Positions 6,156 to 15,100 of a DNA stretch of 25,276 nucleotides are shown here, piece by piece. The notes under the pieces were generated by a model, which had not been told where the DNA came from, did not search any database, and was given only the letters and a program-made list of their open reading frames with translations. Origin of the DNA: an uncultured Acetatifactor sp. (GTDB lineage: Bacteria > Bacillota > Clostridia > Lachnospirales > Lachnospiraceae). The position numbers and the translations under genes were made by a program. Where the stretch lies: the NCBI GenBank assembly GCA_910588225.1, contig CAJUQT010000053.1:1-25276 (forward strand). Direction: 5' to 3'. The number at the start of each line of letters is the position of its first letter. Position 1 is the stretch's first letter.

Positions 6156-7493
6156 TCATACAGCCCTGCCCACAGTTCCGCTGCAGGAGACGTAAATCGG
6201 CTCCGGACAGCACTTCTCCAAAAGCTTTTCCACACTTACCAGCTTGACACAGAGAACAAAGATATCTGCGGCCAGCTCCATTTCTTCCTGTGACGGGAAT
6301 GTAGGTGCAATCCGAATATTGCTGTCTTTCGGATCCTTTCCGTAAGGATAGGTTGCCCCCGCTCCGGTCAGAGTGACGCCCGCTTCCTTACACTTTGCCA
6401 CAATAGCCTTCGCGCAGCCTTCCATGGATTCAAAGGAGATAAAGTAGCCTCCATTGGGATTTGTCCATTCTCCGATGCCTGTACCTGAAAGCTCCCTTTC
6501 AAGCACCTCCAGAACCGCCTGGAATTTGGAACGCATCTGTACCGCATGCTTTTTCATATGCCTGGCGATCCCGTCAATGTCCTTAAAGTAACGTACATGA
6601 CGCAGCTGATTAATTTTGTCATATCCGATGGTCATAATCGAGAGGCTCTTCCTTATCTCATCCAGATTCGCCTTCGAGGAGGCCACAGCCCCCAGACCTG
6701 CTCCTGCAAAAATGATCTTGGATGTGGAGCAGAATTCATACACCAGATCAGGATTTCCCGCCTGCTCACACAGACTCAGAATCTCCGGCAATTCATCCTG
6801 CCTGTCTTCATAGAGATGATGCATTGCATAGGCATTATCCCAATAAATCCGGAAATCCTTTGCCGCAGGCTTCAGATTGGCAAGCCGGTTCACAGTTTCC
6901 CGGGAATAAGTATATCCCTGAGGATTGGAATATTTCGGCACACACCACATGCCCTTGATGCTCTCATCCTGTGCTACCAGCTGCTCTACCATATCCATGT
7001 CCGGTCCCTGAGGTGACATTGGCACATTAATCATCTCAATTCCAAAATGCTCCGTAATTGCGAAATGCCTGTCATAGCCGGGCACCGGACACAGGAATTT
7101 CACTTTATCCAACTTACACCAGGGAGTGCATCCGCCAACACCATGTGTCACAGAGCGGGAAACCGTATCATACATAATGGCCAGACTTCCGTTTCCGCAC
7201 ACAATTACATGATCTGCAGAAACGCCCATAATATCGCCCAGCAGCTTCCGAGCCTCCGGAATGCCATCCACAATACCGTAATTGCGCACATCCACTCCGT
7301 CCTCTGTCTTCATATAACTGTTCGAATCCAGTGTGTCCATAAAATCCATTGCCATATCCAGCTGAGATACCGAAGGTTTGCCTCTGGACATATCCAGCTT
7401 CAGGCCTTTTGCCTTCTCTTCCTCAAATTCCTTCTCCAACTGCGCTTTCAATGACAATAATTCCTCTCTGCCAAGCTCCTGATACGCTTTCAT
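6156..7493 (-). CDS. PLP-dependent class I aminotransferase (aspartate aminotransferase-like)
   Basis: A 445-aa cytoplasmic enzyme of fold type I. Visible motifs are MSRGKPSVSQLDM near the N-terminus, VCGNGSLAIMYD (cofactor phosphate region, about 98-109), KYSNPQGYTYS (about 187-197), the cofactor-binding DNAY at 219-222, and STSKIIFAGAGLGA with the Schiff-base lysine at about 259. Length and motif order fit the Asp_aminotransf group (class Ic), which uses aspartate or alanine with 2-oxoglutarate. The exact substrate is not settled by sequence. The start at 7493 is chosen because GGAGGAAGAG directly precedes that ATG; in-frame GTG (7514) and ATG (7505) lack such a site. A good sigma-A promoter lies at 7631-7659, giving a leader of about 130 nt. 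Confidence 0.9.
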   Translation of the reverse strand: MKAYQELGREELLSLKAQLEKEFEEEKAKGLKLDMSRGKPSVSQLDMAMDFMDTLDSNSYMKTEDGVDVRNYGIVDGIPEARKLLGDIMGVSADHVIVCGNGSLAIMYDTVSRSVTHGVGGCTPWCKLDKVKFLCPVPGYDRHFAITEHFGIEMINVPMSPQGPDMDMVEQLVAQDESIKGMWCVPKYSNPQGYTYSRETVNRLANLKPAAKDFRIYWDNAYAMHHLYEDRQDELPEILSLCEQAGNPDLVYEFCSTSKIIFAGAGLGAVASSKANLDEIRKSLSIMTIGYDKINQLRHVRYFKDIDGIARHMKKHAVQMRSKFQAVLEVLERELSGTGIGEWTNPNGGYFISFESMEGCAKAIVAKCKEAGVTLTGAGATYPYGKDPKDSNIRIAPTFPSQEEMELAADIFVLCVKLVSVEKLLEKCCPEPIYVSCSGTVGRAV

Positions 7494-7630
7494 CTCTTCC
7501 TCCATCCCGGGCACTGTCAGCCGTATAGATTTATTTTTATAACAGCTCTGCCTGTGTTGTTCTTACTCTCTTTAGAGAACTGCCATACTTTGATTACATG
7601 TATCATCGTATACAATCATGCATCTGCATT

Positions 7631-7659
7631 ATCATACTATAATTTCCACCGACGCACAA
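7631..7659 (-). promoter_or_regulatory. Sigma-A promoter for the aminotransferase
   Basis: On the minus strand TTGTGC (7659-7654), a 17-bp spacer, then TATGAT (7636-7631). The leader to the start codon is about 130 nt and contains a small TCTCT/AGAGA hairpin near 7570; no known riboswitch was recognised in it. Confidence 0.6.
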
Positions 7660-7716
7660 TAGAAAAAATAACAAATTTAAATTTAGAATTCCCTGCCTGT
7701 TAAGTGAAAATGCATA

Positions 7717-7759
7717 GAAAAAATGGCGGAAAGTCACATGTCTGCGATTTTCCGCCATT
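7717..7759 (-). terminator. Intrinsic terminator of rny
   Basis: AATGGCGGAAA and TTTCCGCCATT form a perfect 11-bp stem (7722-7732 with 7749-7759). On the minus strand it is followed by TTTTTTC. It lies 48 nt past the rny stop codon. Confidence 0.85.
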
Positions 7760-7806
7760 CCTACTCTTTTTTACTTTGATTCGGTCTATGACCAATTCAC
7801 TCCATT

Positions 7807-9354
7807 TTACTTTGCGTAATCAATGACACGGCTTTCACGGATTACATTTACCTTAATCTGTCCGGGATATTCCAGTTCAGCTTCGATCTGTTTGGATATA
7901 TCACGCGCCAACAGAACCATATCGGTATCCGAAATCTGCTCCGGCATTACCATTACGCGAACTTCCCGTCCTGCCTGAATAGCAAAAGATTTGTCTACAC
8001 CCTTGAAATTGTTTGTTATTTCCTCTAATTTTGTCAATCTGCTGGTATAGGTCTCCAGCGTCTCTCTTCTGGCTCCCGGTCTCGCTGCAGATATTGTATC
8101 GGCAGCTTGTACAATGCAGGAAATCAGTGAAGTGGGCTCCACATCTCCATGATGAGATTCCACCGCATTAATGACCGTCGCATTCTCTTTATATCTTCTG
8201 CAGAGCTCTACTCCCAGCTGAATATGAGAACCCTCCATCTCATGGTCCACAGACTTACCAATGTCATGGAGCAAACCGGCGCGTTTTGCAATCCTGATAT
8301 CAAGCCCCAGCTCTGCGGCCAACAGGCCTGACAGCTGAGCTACCTCGATGGAATGTTTCAACGCATTTTGACCATAGCTGGTCCTGAACTTCATTTTACC
8401 CAGTAATCTGATAAGTTCGGGGTGGATGCCATGTACACCGACTTCCAGTGTCGCAGCCTCTCCTTCCTCCTTTATCATTACTTCCACTTCTTTCTGCGCC
8501 TTCTCTACCATCTCTTCGATTCTGGCGGGATGGATACGCCCGTCTACAATCAGCTTCTCCAGCGCAATTCTTGCCACTTCACGGCGAATCGGGTCAAAAC
8601 CTGACAGAATAACTGCCTCCGGTGTGTCGTCAATTATCAGGTCTACGCCCGTCATGGTCTCAAGTGTACGTATATTACGTCCCTCTCGTCCGATGATTCT
8701 TCCCTTCATTTCATCATTCGGAAGCTGTACAACTGAGATAGTGGTCTCAGAAACATGGTCTGCCGCACATCTCTGGATAGCCGAAACCACATAATCTCTG
8801 GCTTTTTTGTCCGCTTCTTCCTTGGCCCGACTCTCCATTTCCTTGATAATCATGGCCGTTTCATGTTTTACTTCATCTTCAACAATTTTCAATAAGTAGT
8901 CTTTTGCCTGTTCAGAGGTTAGTCCGGAAATTCGCTCGAGTTCTTGCAGGCGCTGTTCGTTTAATTTGGAAATCTCTATCTTGACCTTATTCAGAGCCTC
9001 CTCTTTAGCGGTCAGATTTGCTTCGCGCCTTTCAATCGCCTCGGTTTTCTTATCGATATTCTCTTCCTTCTGCTGAATCCGTCGTTCGGAACGCTGTACT
9101 TCCGCTCTGCGTTCTTTAATCTCCTTGTCCAATTCATTTTTAGCCCGAATAGACTCTTCCTTCACTTCAAGGAGTGATTCACGTTTTTTGGATTCTGCCG
9201 TCTTAAGAGCTTCATCAATAATTTCTCTGGCCTTATCCTGTGCACCGCCGATAGCTGCATCCGCCGATTTTTTCTGGTAACCGGTCACAACAAATGTAGT
9301 CGCAGCTGCGGTCAACACTACAGATATTGCTACAGCAATTATAATCTCAAGCAT
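7807..9354 (-). CDS. rny: Ribonuclease Y
   Basis: A 515-aa membrane-anchored endoribonuclease that starts mRNA decay in Firmicutes. The order of parts is complete: an N-terminal membrane helix (MLEIIIAVAISVVLTAAATT), a long charged coiled coil (about 30-200, many KEE/RRE heptads), a KH RNA-binding domain with GRIIGREGRNIRTLE, and an HD domain with LLHDIGK holding the metal-binding His-Asp. The closing segment GQIKVNVIRESRVIDYAK is typical, and the length matches the family. The ATG at 9354 follows AAGGAGGTG. A consensus promoter lies at 9512-9540, leaving a leader of about 150 nt with a GC-rich hairpin close to the ribosome site. Nearness to recX and recA is common in Clostridia. Confidence 0.97.
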   Translation of the reverse strand: MLEIIIAVAISVVLTAAATTFVVTGYQKKSADAAIGGAQDKAREIIDEALKTAESKKRESLLEVKEESIRAKNELDKEIKERRAEVQRSERRIQQKEENIDKKTEAIERREANLTAKEEALNKVKIEISKLNEQRLQELERISGLTSEQAKDYLLKIVEDEVKHETAMIIKEMESRAKEEADKKARDYVVSAIQRCAADHVSETTISVVQLPNDEMKGRIIGREGRNIRTLETMTGVDLIIDDTPEAVILSGFDPIRREVARIALEKLIVDGRIHPARIEEMVEKAQKEVEVMIKEEGEAATLEVGVHGIHPELIRLLGKMKFRTSYGQNALKHSIEVAQLSGLLAAELGLDIRIAKRAGLLHDIGKSVDHEMEGSHIQLGVELCRRYKENATVINAVESHHGDVEPTSLISCIVQAADTISAARPGARRETLETYTSRLTKLEEITNNFKGVDKSFAIQAGREVRVMVMPEQISDTDMVLLARDISKQIEAELEYPGQIKVNVIRESRVIDYAK

Positions 9355-9400
9355 TAACAGGGCACCTCCTTATTCCATTTTCATTGTACATTAACTGCGC

Positions 9401-9414
9401 GGCGGCAGGCCGCC
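9401..9414 (-). other. GC-rich hairpin in the rny leader
   Basis: GGCGG and CCGCC pair around a 4-nt loop, about 30 nt upstream of the rny ribosome site. Its GC content contrasts with the AT-rich leader around it. It could influence translation or decay of the rny message. Confidence 0.4.
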
Positions 9415-9511
9415 TCACAGCCTATATAGAATGTATGTACTTATTCCCAAAGCATACACTCTCTGCCCGGGAAATTGAAAACATTCTAACAAGCAATTCG
9501 CAACAAATTCA

Positions 9512-9540
9512 ATTTTACCCTCAAACTTATCCGATGTCAA
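9512..9540 (-). promoter_or_regulatory. Sigma-A promoter for rny
   Basis: On the minus strand TTGACA (9540-9535), a 17-bp spacer, then TAAAAT (9517-9512). The -35 is a perfect match. Transcription would start near 9505. The rest of the 9355-9740 gap shows no further gene. Confidence 0.75.
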
Positions 9541-9740
9541 GCAAAAGGTTTCATATCCTGCAGAAAATATTTTGTAAAATCTGACATTTGTTGTGCTATT
9601 TGTACAAAATCCAGTGTGCCTCTATATAGCAATCTCCATGCTTGAACAGACAAATCACTACGTTTACATCAGCTTACCTGCAGCTCAACTGCCTGCCTGT
9701 GTTTTCACCGCTTTACTGCAATTTTACCGCCAGGCGGACA

Positions 9741-10367
9741 TTACTGCCAGTCGGACATCCCTTTCAGCACTGCTCTGCGCACCTGTTCACCGGAAAATCC
9801 CTTTCTCATCAGAAAACCATACATCCGCTGCCGTTCTTTCAGATTCGCCTTGTCCGGCTCAAAGCCCTTTTTAACCAGCAGCGCTTGAATCATTTTCTGT
9901 TCATCCTGGTCTCCTCCCTGTTCTTCCCATTGAAGCCATGCCTTTTCCAATGTCCTCCTGTCGATTCCTCTCCTCAGAAGATCCTGCTCTATTCTTCGAC
10001 GGCTTCTACTGTTCGAATGTCCCTCAATAAAACCGACTGCGTAGCGCAAATCATCCGTATAATGAAAGCCCGCCACATAGGCCAGAGCTTCCTGTATTAC
10101 TTCTTCCGGATAGCCACCCGCTTTCAGCTTATCCTGAAGCTGCTTCACTGTATATTCCCTGGTCTTCAATAAATTCATAGCCCGCAGCTTTGCGCGTTTC
10201 GGCAAAAGCTTCGTCAGAATCTCCTCGTAATTTTCCTGCTCTATTTCCTCTCCTTCACGGATATGAAAGGAACGTAATTCGCCTTTATACAGCACAAAAG
10301 CGGATTCATCCTCCACATATATCCTGACCCGGGATTTGGATACTTCTTCTATCTGTGTAACCTTCAT
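9741..10367 (-). CDS. recX: Regulatory protein RecX
   Basis: A 208-aa protein of the RecX family, which binds RecA filaments and modulates recombination and the SOS response. The helical-repeat character of RecX is visible: AMNLLKTREYTVKQLQDKL, YVAGFHYTDDLRYAVGFIE, RRIEQDLLRRGIDRRTLEKA and KGFSGEQVRRAVL. The N-terminal beta part (KVTQIEEVSKSRVRIYVED) is the extension typical of Firmicutes RecX. The ATG at 10367 is chosen because GGGGGAA lies 4 nt upstream; an in-frame TTG at 10385 is weaker. It follows recA by about 50 nt with no terminator between, so the two are probably one SOS-controlled transcript. Confidence 0.92.
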   Translation of the reverse strand: MKVTQIEEVSKSRVRIYVEDESAFVLYKGELRSFHIREGEEIEQENYEEILTKLLPKRAKLRAMNLLKTREYTVKQLQDKLKAGGYPEEVIQEALAYVAGFHYTDDLRYAVGFIEGHSNSRSRRRIEQDLLRRGIDRRTLEKAWLQWEEQGGDQDEQKMIQALLVKKGFEPDKANLKERQRMYGFLMRKGFSGEQVRRAVLKGMSDWQ

Positions 10368-10415
10368 CGGTTCCCCCGCCTGCAATCCTGCTCCGCTTCA
10401 CTCAAAATTCCCTTA

Positions 10416-11540
10416 TTATGCTTCCTCTTCACCCGCCGCAGCCCGTTCCTCTGCTTTTGCCGCTGCCTTTGCACCCTTACCTTTACCTTTTGTCTCCGAC
10501 TTCAGCAGCGATCTCTCTGCGCCTTCCAGTTTCTTTGCTCTGGAATCGCCAAATCCATAATGCTCCCGCACTTTTGTATCCACAGCCATGCAGACATCCT
10601 CGTGCTCTTTCAGATACTGCTTCGCATTCTCACGCCCCTGTCCGATCTTGTTCCCTTCATAAGCATACCACGCACCAGACTTGACAATAATGTCCAGATC
10701 CACCGCCAAATCCAGAATATCTCCCTCTTTAGATATACCTTTGCCAAACATAATATCGAACTCCGCTTCCTTGAAAGGCGGCGCAATCTTATTCTTGACC
10801 ACCTTCACCCGAGTACGGTTGCCGATTACGTCACCGCCCTGCTTCAAAGACTCGATTCTGCGCACATCCATTCGGACAGAAGCATAGAATTTCAGAGCCC
10901 GGCCTCCCGTGGTAGTCTCCGGGCTGCCGAACATCACCCCAACTTTTTCACGAAGCTGATTGATAAATACTACCACACAATTGGACCTGCTAATCACTGA
11001 CGTAAGCTTTCTCAGCGCCTGAGACATCAGACGGGCCTGCAGTCCCACATGGCTGTCACCCATCTCTCCGTCAATCTCCGCTTTGGGAACCAGCGCCGCC
11101 ACCGAGTCCACTACCACGATATCAAGAGCTCCCGAACGCACCATGGTCTCTGCAATTTCCAGCCCCTGCTCTCCACTGTCCGGCTGAGAGATATACAGAT
11201 TATCAATGTCCACTCCGATGTTCTTGGCATACACAGGATCCAGCGCATGCTCCGCATCTATAAATCCGGCTATACCGCCCATTCTCTGCACCTCCGCTAC
11301 CATGTGCAGCGTGACGGTAGTCTTACCGCTGGACTCCGGTCCGTATATCTCCACAATCCTTCCCCGGGGAACTCCGCCCAGCCCCAGTGCTATGTCAAGG
11401 CTTAAAGACCCTGTGGGAATCGTCTCCACATTCATCTGTACACTGGGATCGCCCAGTTTCATTACCGCCCCTTTGCCGTACTGCTTTTCAATGTGGCCTA
11501 TTGCCGCATCCAACGCTTTGAGTTTTTCATCTTTTTCCAT
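10416..11540 (-). CDS. recA: Recombinase RecA
   Basis: A 374-aa ATP-dependent strand-exchange protein that also triggers LexA self-cleavage. The Walker A motif GPESSGKTT is at 67-75; other landmarks are VVDSVAALVPKAEIDGEMG, the loop-2 region FGSPETTTGGRALKFYASV, and NKIAPPFKEAEFDI before the C-terminal domain. The tail after residue 330 is a Lys/Ala/Glu-rich extension ending in EEEA, of the kind that tunes DNA binding. The ATG at 11540 follows AAGGAGATAATAAT. Two LexA-type boxes lie upstream, one inside the promoter spacer. recX follows. Confidence 0.98.
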   Translation of the reverse strand: MEKDEKLKALDAAIGHIEKQYGKGAVMKLGDPSVQMNVETIPTGSLSLDIALGLGGVPRGRIVEIYGPESSGKTTVTLHMVAEVQRMGGIAGFIDAEHALDPVYAKNIGVDIDNLYISQPDSGEQGLEIAETMVRSGALDIVVVDSVAALVPKAEIDGEMGDSHVGLQARLMSQALRKLTSVISRSNCVVVFINQLREKVGVMFGSPETTTGGRALKFYASVRMDVRRIESLKQGGDVIGNRTRVKVVKNKIAPPFKEAEFDIMFGKGISKEGDILDLAVDLDIIVKSGAWYAYEGNKIGQGRENAKQYLKEHEDVCMAVDTKVREHYGFGDSRAKKLEGAERSLLKSETKGKGKGAKAAAKAEERAAAGEEEA

Positions 11541-11563
11541 ATTATTATCTCCTTTTCGTCAGG

Positions 11564-11575
11564 GAACAAACGTTC
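11564..11575. promoter_or_regulatory. LexA (SOS) box between recA promoter and gene
   Basis: The sequence GAACAAACGTTC fits the Gram-positive LexA consensus GAAC-N4-GTTC exactly. It lies just downstream of the predicted transcript start and 24 nt before the recA start codon. Confidence 0.8.
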
Positions 11576-11585
11576 TGTTTTTATT

Positions 11586-11614
11586 AAGATAAAACATTTG
11601 TTCTTATTTGTCAA
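11586..11614 (-). promoter_or_regulatory. recA promoter with a second LexA-like box inside the spacer
   Basis: On the minus strand TTGACA (11614-11609), a 17-bp spacer, then TATCTT (11591-11586). The spacer holds GAACAAATGTTT (11603-11592), one base off the LexA consensus. A repressor there would block RNA polymerase directly. With the perfect box 16 nt downstream this gives two-site SOS control. Confidence 0.75.
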
Positions 11615-11619
11615 CTCCT

Positions 11620-12072
11620 AAATTATAGTGGTTCTGTTATCTCCAACGCTGTTTCCTACTATAGCACCGTTTAAGTGTCATAAAATGCCCTCAAACGCAA
11701 CTCATCCCCTCCGCTTCCGGTCCAGTTCAGATTACCTCCGCCACCGTCTCTCTTGTATGCCCTGCGGATAGCCCCCACCCGCTTATAAACTGTATCTTTC
11801 GTCCATAAGCAATCTTTCCTTTCTCTAAAATATGCAGGAAAGCGCTCTCTTCCTGCCGTTGTCTGCGGTTTCTTATTTCTGGGATTTGGGCTTATGCCCG
11901 GCAAGAAGTTCGAACTGACATGAAAGGCTTTGGACAACCTTTAGATTGAAAACGGAATTCAGAATTCTTGGCCTGAGAACAGGTTAACATAATTCTGGCA
12001 GGATTGCAACAGATTTTTGACGGATGAGGTTTGATTGCGAAGTTGCCTCTGGTAATGCGCCTTCGAACCTGT
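11620..12072. other. Intergenic region without a supported gene
   Basis: The 450 bp between the recA promoter and the transporter-glycosidase promoter contains only weak frames. The longest (minus, 11671-11937) has no ribosome site and a Gly/Arg-rich, non-protein look. A GAATTCAGAATTC direct repeat is near 11956. No sugar-responsive repressor gene is present here despite the operator at 12078. Confidence 0.6.
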
Positions 12073-12094
12073 TATACTTGTGAGGATATCACAA
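12073..12094 (+). promoter_or_regulatory. Promoter -10 with a perfect operator-like palindrome
   Basis: TATACT (12073-12078) is followed directly by TTGTGAGGATATCACAA (12078-12094), a 6-bp perfect inverted repeat with a 5-nt centre. The centre falls at the expected transcript start (about 12085), a normal place for a repressor operator of a sugar-utilisation gene. The -35 is poor (TGGTAA, 17 bp upstream). The regulator is not in the window. Confidence 0.55.
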
Positions 12095-12129
12095 CCAAAG
12101 TCGACTCACAGAAAGGAACAGGCAGTATC

Positions 12130-15100
12130 ATGGAAAAACGTCTTAGGCGCAAATTCTGGACGGCACTGGTCATTTTCAGCCTCATGGGCCAGGTGGCCTG
12201 GGTAGTTGAAAACATGTATTTCAACGTATTTATCTACAAAATGTTCCATGCCTCCGCGGCAGACATTTCCCTGATGGTAGGAGCAAGCTCTGTGGCCGCC
12301 ACTCTCACCACCATATTCATGGGGGCGCTGACAGATTATCTGGGCAGGCGCAAAGGCTTTATCAGCGGCGGATATATTGTATGGGGGGTCTCCATCCTGG
12401 CCTTCGCACTCCTGCGCGTGGATCTTCTGACTCCCCTGGCGGGAAATGCTCTGCAAGCCGCGTCCCTTGGCATCACGCTGGTAATCATCCTGGACTGCGT
12501 CATGACCTTTCTGGGCTCCTCAGCCAACGATGCCTCCTTCAATGCCTGGGTGACAGACTGGGGCGACAGTTCCAACCGTGGGAAAATAGAAGGCATCAAT
12601 TCCATGATGCCTCTCCTTGCCATCCTGGCGGTTTTCGGCGGTTTTTCCGTCTTTGACCTGGACAAAGCGGAGAGTTGGACCGCCATTTTTCTTATCATTG
12701 GCGGCGCAGTCATCCTCATCGGCCTGTCTGGTTTTTTTCTGATTGATGAGAAAGGAAAAAAGCCGGAAGAAACCGTCGGTTTTCGGGAAAACCTTTTTTA
12801 CAGCTTCCGCCTCTCCACAGTGCGTGAAAATCCCCTTCTCTATACCGTCATCGGAGCCTTTGCCGTCTTCGGTATTTCCATCAATATTTTCATGCCCTAT
12901 CTGATCCTATATTATGAGAAAACTCTGGGCATGACCAATTATGTGATGGTCATGGCTCCCGCCATTGTGCTGGCAGCCATCGCCACAGCTTTTTATGGAA
13001 AACTGTATGATCTTCTGGGCTTCAAATCCTCTGTGGTGCCTTCCGTCTTCCTGCTTATGGCCGGTTACATACTTCTCTACACAGGCACGCATTCGGTTGT
13101 TGTCTTCCTCGGTTCCCTTCTCATGATGACCGGCTATTTGACGGGAATGGCCGTTTTTGGCGCCATGATCCGAAGCCATATTCCGAAGGCCAAAGCTGGA
13201 CAATTTCAGGGGATTCGAATTATCGGCCAGGTGCTGGTACCCGGTATCATTGGGCCGGCTATCGGTGCGGCGGTTCTGCACGATGCCGAACAGATCCTCA
13301 ATTCCGACGGCACCACTTCTTTCCTGCCAAACCGGAATATTTACGCTGCCGCCTTTGCAGTTGCAGCGGGATTACTGATATCGCTTTGGCTGATTTTCCG
13401 GATGATGAGAAACGGCCATCATTTCCTGCTCAGCCAGGCCGGCGAAGAATTGTTGAAAAAAGCAGGGCTTCTGCCGGAAAATTCGGAAAATGCACTAAAA
13501 AATACCGATTTCGGAAATGTCAATGCCGAAAACAGTATACGGACAGAGGAAATCTGGAACAGCTATCCCCGTCCTCAAATGCGGCGGGACAGTTTTCACA
13601 GCCTGAATGGAAAGTGGACTCTAAACGGAAAGGAAATCCTGATTCCCTTTCCGCCTGAGGCTCTTCTGTCCGGCTATCACGGCCGAATCGGAAAGCACCT
13701 GGAATATGTCAGAGACTTTACCCTGCCTCCGGCAAAAAAAGGCAGGCGGCTTCTCCTCCACTTCGGCGCAGTGGACCAGGCTGCGGAGGTATATCTGAAC
13801 GGACATCGTCTGGGAAGGCATGAAGGCGGTTATCTGCCTTTTTCCTTCGACATCACTGATACCATGCAGGAAGGTGAGAACCGACTTGTGGTCAGAGCCA
13901 CAGACTCTCTCTCCCGCAGATACCCTTACGGGAAACAGCGCAAAGCCCGGGGCGGTATGTGGTACACGCCGGTCAGCGGCATCTGGCAAAGCGTCTGGAT
14001 AGAGCATGTGCCGGAAGTATACATCGCAGGATTGGATATCACTGCGGATACGGAGAAAGTACATATCCGTGTCAGAAGCAGTGCGGATGGTGTTTCCGGA
14101 GGAATCTCTGTCACCATCAAGCTCCACAACGGCAGCCTCTACAGTATGAGATCGCAAAAGCAAGAGCTGGAAATCAATCTCCGTCAGCTGCAGCTGGCGG
14201 ACGGCAGTACCTATCAGCCGGTATTATGGAGCCCGGAACATCCCTGTCTGTATGACATCACAGTCACCATGGGTGAAGACATCGTGTCCTCCTATTTCGG
14301 CCTCCGCACCATTGAAACGAAAATGCTGAATGGGGTACCTCGAGTATGTCTGAACGGAGATCCAATCTTCCTGCATGGAGTACTGGATCAGGGATATTTC
14401 TGCGACGGTATTTACCTTCCGGCCGGGGAAGAAGAATACGAGCGGGATGTTCTTCGCATGAAGGAGCTTGGCTTCAATCTGCTGAGAAAGCATATCAAGA
14501 TTGAGCCGGAATGTTTTTACTATTACTGTGATCTCCACGGTATGCTGGTGATGCAGGATATGGTGAACAACGGTCTCTATTCCTGGATAAAGGACACTGC
14601 TCTCCCTACCATCGGTATCTGCCAGAAGGGAAACGGCCGGCTGTGGGGAAGGAAAAAGCGCAGAAACTTTTTCGTCCGACATATGGAAGAAACCATCCGG
14701 CATCTGCAAAGCCATCCCAGCATTATCGCCTACACCCTGTTTAACGAGGGTTGGGGCCAGTTTGACGGAGATGCCATATATGACAAGGCAAAGGCGCTGG
14801 ACGGAACAAGACTGTATGACACAGCTTCCGGGTGGTTTCCGGGAAGCAGGAGCGACTTTGACAGCCAGCATATTTATTTCAGAAAGCCGGTACTTCCGGA
14901 GACGCCAAAAAAGCCTGTGTTCATCTCGGAGTGCGGCGGATATTCTTATCGTATACCGGAACATTTCTATGCGAAGTACAATCAGTTTGGTTACGGTGAA
15001 TGTGCGGACAGTCAGGAACTGACAGCCAGGATCAGGGCACTGTACGAAGAGATGATCCTGATCAATATCCCAAAAGGCGTCTGCGGCTGCATCTATACCC

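Noticed and set aside
11671..11937. Minus-strand 88-codon frame
   Set aside because: No ribosome site, Gly/Arg-rich and not protein-like; treated as intergenic.
12078..12094. CRP-like site (TGTGA...TCACA)
   Set aside because: The spacer is 5 nt, not 6, and it sits at the start point; a repressor operator is more likely in this type of organism.
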